From an uncultured Ruminococcus sp. (GTDB taxonomy: Bacteria; Bacillota; Clostridia; Oscillospirales; CAG-272), in NCBI GenBank assembly GCA_902782785.1, contig CACZOH010000135.1, forward strand, positions 1 through 9,193: DNA of 9,193 nt, written 5' to 3'. Positions within the stretch are counted from its first letter, which is position 1. Every line of letters begins with the position of its first letter. Position numbers and translations under genes: made by a program. Under the pieces are notes generated by a model. That model was not told the DNA's origin, ran no database searches, and was given only the letters and a program-made list of their open reading frames with translations. Below, in pieces: positions 7,166 to 9,193 of this stretch.

Positions 7166-8011
7166 TTAAAGCAGTTTTTTTATCTCTTTGATATACTCCG
7201 CGTCGGAGCCGCAGCAGCCGCCGATGTACGATACGAATTCAAGCGCGGGTTCCACGTCCTTTGCAAACTGTTCCGCCGTATACGCGACGGCGGTCGAGCC
7301 GTCAGCGCTCAGTATCGGCTTTCCGGCGTTCGGCTTGAACAGAAGAGGCATATCCGTTTTCAGGGAAAACTCTTTTATTATCGGCAGCGCAAGGTCGGGA
7401 CCGAGCGAGCAGTTCAGCCCTATCGCCTGTATGCCGAGCGGTGCGAGCGTGTCTATTGTATCCTGAACGGAGTTGCCGAACATTGTTTTTCCGTTTTTCT
7501 CAAACGTCATGGAACACATAACGGGCAAGCCGTATTTTTTGGCTTCCACCGTCGCGACCCTCATCATTTCAAGGTCCATAAACGTCTGTATCAGGATCGT
7601 ATCGACTCCGGCTGAAACGCCCGCGTACAGCATTTCGTCGTATATCGCGGCGCATTCCTCCTCCTCGAGGTCGCCGTACGGCTCAAGCAGCTGTGTCAGC
7701 GGGCCGAGCGACAAACAAAGCTTTACGTCCGTGCCTTCAAGCGCTTTTTTTGCCGCCTTGACGCCTTCCGTTATGACCTCTGCAACCGTGTAGCCGGAAC
7801 TGCGCTTCACGGCGGGACCGTTTGCGCCGAACGTGTTTGCGAGGATCATCTCACATCCCACGTCAACGTATCTTTTCGCCAGCTCGGTAACGAATTCCGG
7901 ATGCTCGACGTTGTATTTCCATACAGGCTCCTTTGCAACGCCGTTCGCTTCCGCTATTCCCCATAATGTAGTACCGACAGCGCCGTCAAGAAGTGTGATC
8001 TTTCTTTTCAT
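7166..8011 (-). CDS. Homocysteine S-methyltransferase family (MetH N-terminal-like) zinc methyltransferase
   Basis: A 281-residue single-domain enzyme matching the homocysteine-binding module of MetH. The start shows LLDGAVGTT (Asp9, Gly10), then ANTFGAN (58-64), GLNCS with Cys201, PNAGKP (227-232) and GGCCGS with Cys266-Cys267. Cys201, Cys266 and Cys267 are the three expected zinc ligands that activate a thiol acceptor. The expected reaction is transfer of a methyl group between the neighbouring corrinoid protein and homocysteine, giving methionine. MetH proteins carry folate, cobalamin and reactivation domains on the same chain; here the cobalamin part is a separate gene and no folate domain is present. 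It starts 10 bases after the GH43-like gene, with a strong GGGAGG site overlapping that gene's stop, so coupling is very likely. It could act on a different thiol or serve as the donor-side enzyme. Family firm, physiological substrate open. Confidence 0.93.
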   Translation of the reverse strand: MKRKITLLDGAVGTTLWGIAEANGVAKEPVWKYNVEHPEFVTELAKRYVDVGCEMILANTFGANGPAVKRSSGYTVAEVITEGVKAAKKALEGTDVKLCLSLGPLTQLLEPYGDLEEEECAAIYDEMLYAGVSAGVDTILIQTFMDLEMMRVATVEAKKYGLPVMCSMTFEKNGKTMFGNSVQDTIDTLAPLGIQAIGLNCSLGPDLALPIIKEFSLKTDMPLLFKPNAGKPILSADGSTAVAYTAEQFAKDVEPALEFVSYIGGCCGSDAEYIKEIKKLL

Positions 8012-8015
8012 TTTT

Positions 8016-8022
8016 ACCTCCC
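8016..8022 (-). promoter_or_regulatory. Ribosome binding site overlapping upstream stop codon
   Basis: On the minus strand GGGAGGT lies five bases before the methyltransferase ATG, and its first G is the last base of the GH43-like TAG stop. This near-consensus site physically couples translation of the glycosidase and the methyltransferase and supports a shared transcript. Confidence 0.85.
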
Positions 8023-9193
8023 TATGCCTTTTTTATCGTTTTACCTTTTGTTATTCCGCCTTTATTGTAAGCGTCGACCGTCACGTTATACGCAGCGCCG
8101 TTTATGAGACTTCTTATCTCGGCTTTCGTACCGTTTATTATCTGATACTGCGTATAAAGCTCGTCTTCGTTTACGCCGAACCGGACGAAAAAGCCTTCGG
8201 CGTCGGCTGTTTTTTCCCACTCTACCGTCATATTCCGCCCGTCAGTGTCTCTTTTTACGGTGAAATCCGGCGCGCTCTGCGGCGCTTTGCCGTCCGGCGT
8301 TCCGAATACGCGCAGACCGGACACGCTGAATTTACCGCCCGCGGGGAAAACTCCGCGGTTTGTAAGTCTTATATATCTGAAGCTTTCATTCTCAAATTCA
8401 AAGTATTCGTGCGGGAGATCATCTGTATTATCGCGCCTGTCGATAAGCGTTCTCCGGTTTGTTCCGTCGTCCGAAACTTCAAGCGTATACCTGTATGAAA
8501 AGCCGTTTTCGCGTCCGTCGCAGGGAGTTATATCCGTGTCGGCGAAATTGATCTGAACGGACGATACGGCGTATTTTTTGCCGAGGTCGGCTTCTATCCA
8601 TTCGCCTGCCTCGCCCGTTTCCGCGCTCCACCACGTTTTCATATTCTCGTCAAACGCAAGCTCCGGTTTGTGCTTATCGTCGAGCGTCGACGAGGCTATT
8701 ACCTTCGCGTTATATGATAAAAGGCTCATACCCGCGTCCGCCCCGTCAAACGGAGAATTTGTTTCATGAGGATAATACATGGGATAATCGCCGCGCAGCG
8801 TGTTTGTGTAAAGCCGTCCGTTGTCCGCGATCTTCGCGGGAAAGAGAGCCAGACGGCGCTCGAACATATGGTTCACGCTTACGGACGTCGTATCCATTTT
8901 CCACAGATTGCCGTTTTTATCCTCAAAAAGGCAGCCGTGTCCCGCGCCGCGCATAAATCCCGTCGATTTGAACACCGTGGGACTGTTGTCGCAGTTTTCA
9001 AACGGTCCCATCGGGCTGTCAGACACCGCGACGCCGTCGCAGTACGTCGAAAACTCCGTTCCCGGCGTTGCGTACGTCAAATAATATTTTCCGTTTATCT
9101 TGTTCACCCACGCTCCCTCAAGGCTCGGACGGCGCTCGATCTCGTTATTGTCGCCGCAGCGGTCGTAGCCCCGGTTTTTATAGTCCGAATAGA
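8022..9193 (-). CDS. GH43-like glycosidase with discoidin-like (F5/8C, CBM32-type) and fibronectin III modules, N-terminus cut by window edge
   Basis: 389 residues are visible, and the frame stays open to the right edge, so the gene is 5'-partial; an internal GTG at 9107 is not the true start. The first part reads as the end of a five-bladed beta-propeller of GH43 type: RRPSLEGAW with Glu25 of the fragment as candidate general acid, NGKYYLTYA, MRGAGHGCLFED and FERRLALFPA. The Asp base and pKa-modulating Asp would lie upstream, outside the window. About residues 137-276 resemble an F5/8 type C (CBM32-like) sugar-binding domain (PELAFDENMKTWWS, WIEADLGKKY, FRYIRLTNRG). About 285-385 resemble a fibronectin III module. 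GH43 enzymes include beta-xylosidases and arabinofuranosidases, so plant-polymer hemicellulose is a reasonable target, but related propeller families cannot be excluded. Its stop codon is embedded in the ribosome binding site of the methyltransferase gene. Confidence 0.85.
   Translation of the reverse strand, partial: YSDYKNRGYDRCGDNNEIERRPSLEGAWVNKINGKYYLTYATPGTEFSTYCDGVAVSDSPMGPFENCDNSPTVFKSTGFMRGAGHGCLFEDKNGNLWKMDTTSVSVNHMFERRLALFPAKIADNGRLYTNTLRGDYPMYYPHETNSPFDGADAGMSLLSYNAKVIASSTLDDKHKPELAFDENMKTWWSAETGEAGEWIEADLGKKYAVSSVQINFADTDITPCDGRENGFSYRYTLEVSDDGTNRRTLIDRRDNTDDLPHEYFEFENESFRYIRLTNRGVFPAGGKFSVSGLRVFGTPDGKAPQSAPDFTVKRDTDGRNMTVEWEKTADAEGFFVRFGVNEDELYTQYQIINGTKAEIRSLINGAAYNVTVDAYNKGGITKGKTIKKA

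Noticed and set aside
7162..7180. 12-base palindrome TGCTTTAAAGCA followed by a T-run on the plus strand, resembling a terminator
   Set aside because: No plus-strand gene leads into it, the palindrome cannot form a loop without losing its few central pairs, and the T-run simply encodes the C-terminal lysines of the methyltransferase.
7833..8498. Plus-strand open frame of 221 codons with hydrophobic stretches
   Set aside because: It spans the antisense of two well-supported genes and their junction; the apparent hydrophobicity is what antisense of polar coding sequence produces.
9105..9107. GTG at 9107 as the start of the GH43-like gene
   Set aside because: The frame continues upstream to the window edge with typical GH43 sequence (RRPSLEGAW), so the GTG is an internal valine codon.

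Overview
The window comes from an anaerobic, probably gut or rumen, uncultured Clostridia-type Firmicute. That is inferred from B12-dependent methyl transfer with an Fe-S corrinoid activator, purine-rich ribosome binding sites, roughly balanced GC, and a lipoprotein with a Thr/Glu linker as is common in uncultured Clostridia. No marker gene fixes the taxonomy.

All seven genes lie on the minus strand and are read from the right edge to the left. In transcription order they are: (1) a glycosidase resembling GH43 with discoidin-like and fibronectin-like modules, cut at its N-terminus by the right edge; (2) a MetH-like zinc methyltransferase of the homocysteine S-methyltransferase family; (3) a free-standing corrinoid protein; (4) an 865-residue lipoprotein with a glycosidase-like barrel; (5) a DUF2284 cysteine-rich protein; (6) a RACo/RamA-like [2Fe-2S] ATPase that would reactivate the corrinoid; (7) a cytoplasmic GH3 beta-glycosidase, cut at its C-terminus by the left edge. 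The gaps between them are 10, 35, 121, 9, 1 and 16 bases. The window is therefore packed, has no gene-free stretch over 121 bases, and looks like one operon or two consecutive ones. The 121-base gap between genes 3 and 4 holds two inverted repeats and is the only likely internal control point.

The combination is the notable part. Genes 2, 3 and 6 form a nearly complete corrinoid methyl-transfer set: a methyltransferase, a B12 carrier and a reductive activator. They are interleaved with three carbohydrate-active proteins and one Fe-S-type accessory protein. No methyl-tetrahydrofolate domain, MttB-type or MtaB-type methyltransferase is visible, so the methyl donor is unknown. Two readings are possible. 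One is a split methionine synthase whose folate part lies elsewhere. The other, more speculative, is a pathway that removes methyl groups from methylated plant-glycan sugars, such as 4-O-methyl-glucuronic acid on xylan, and passes them to homocysteine or another thiol, while GH43 and GH3 enzymes dismantle the backbone. No RNA genes, CRISPR arrays, insertion sequences or plus-strand genes were seen.
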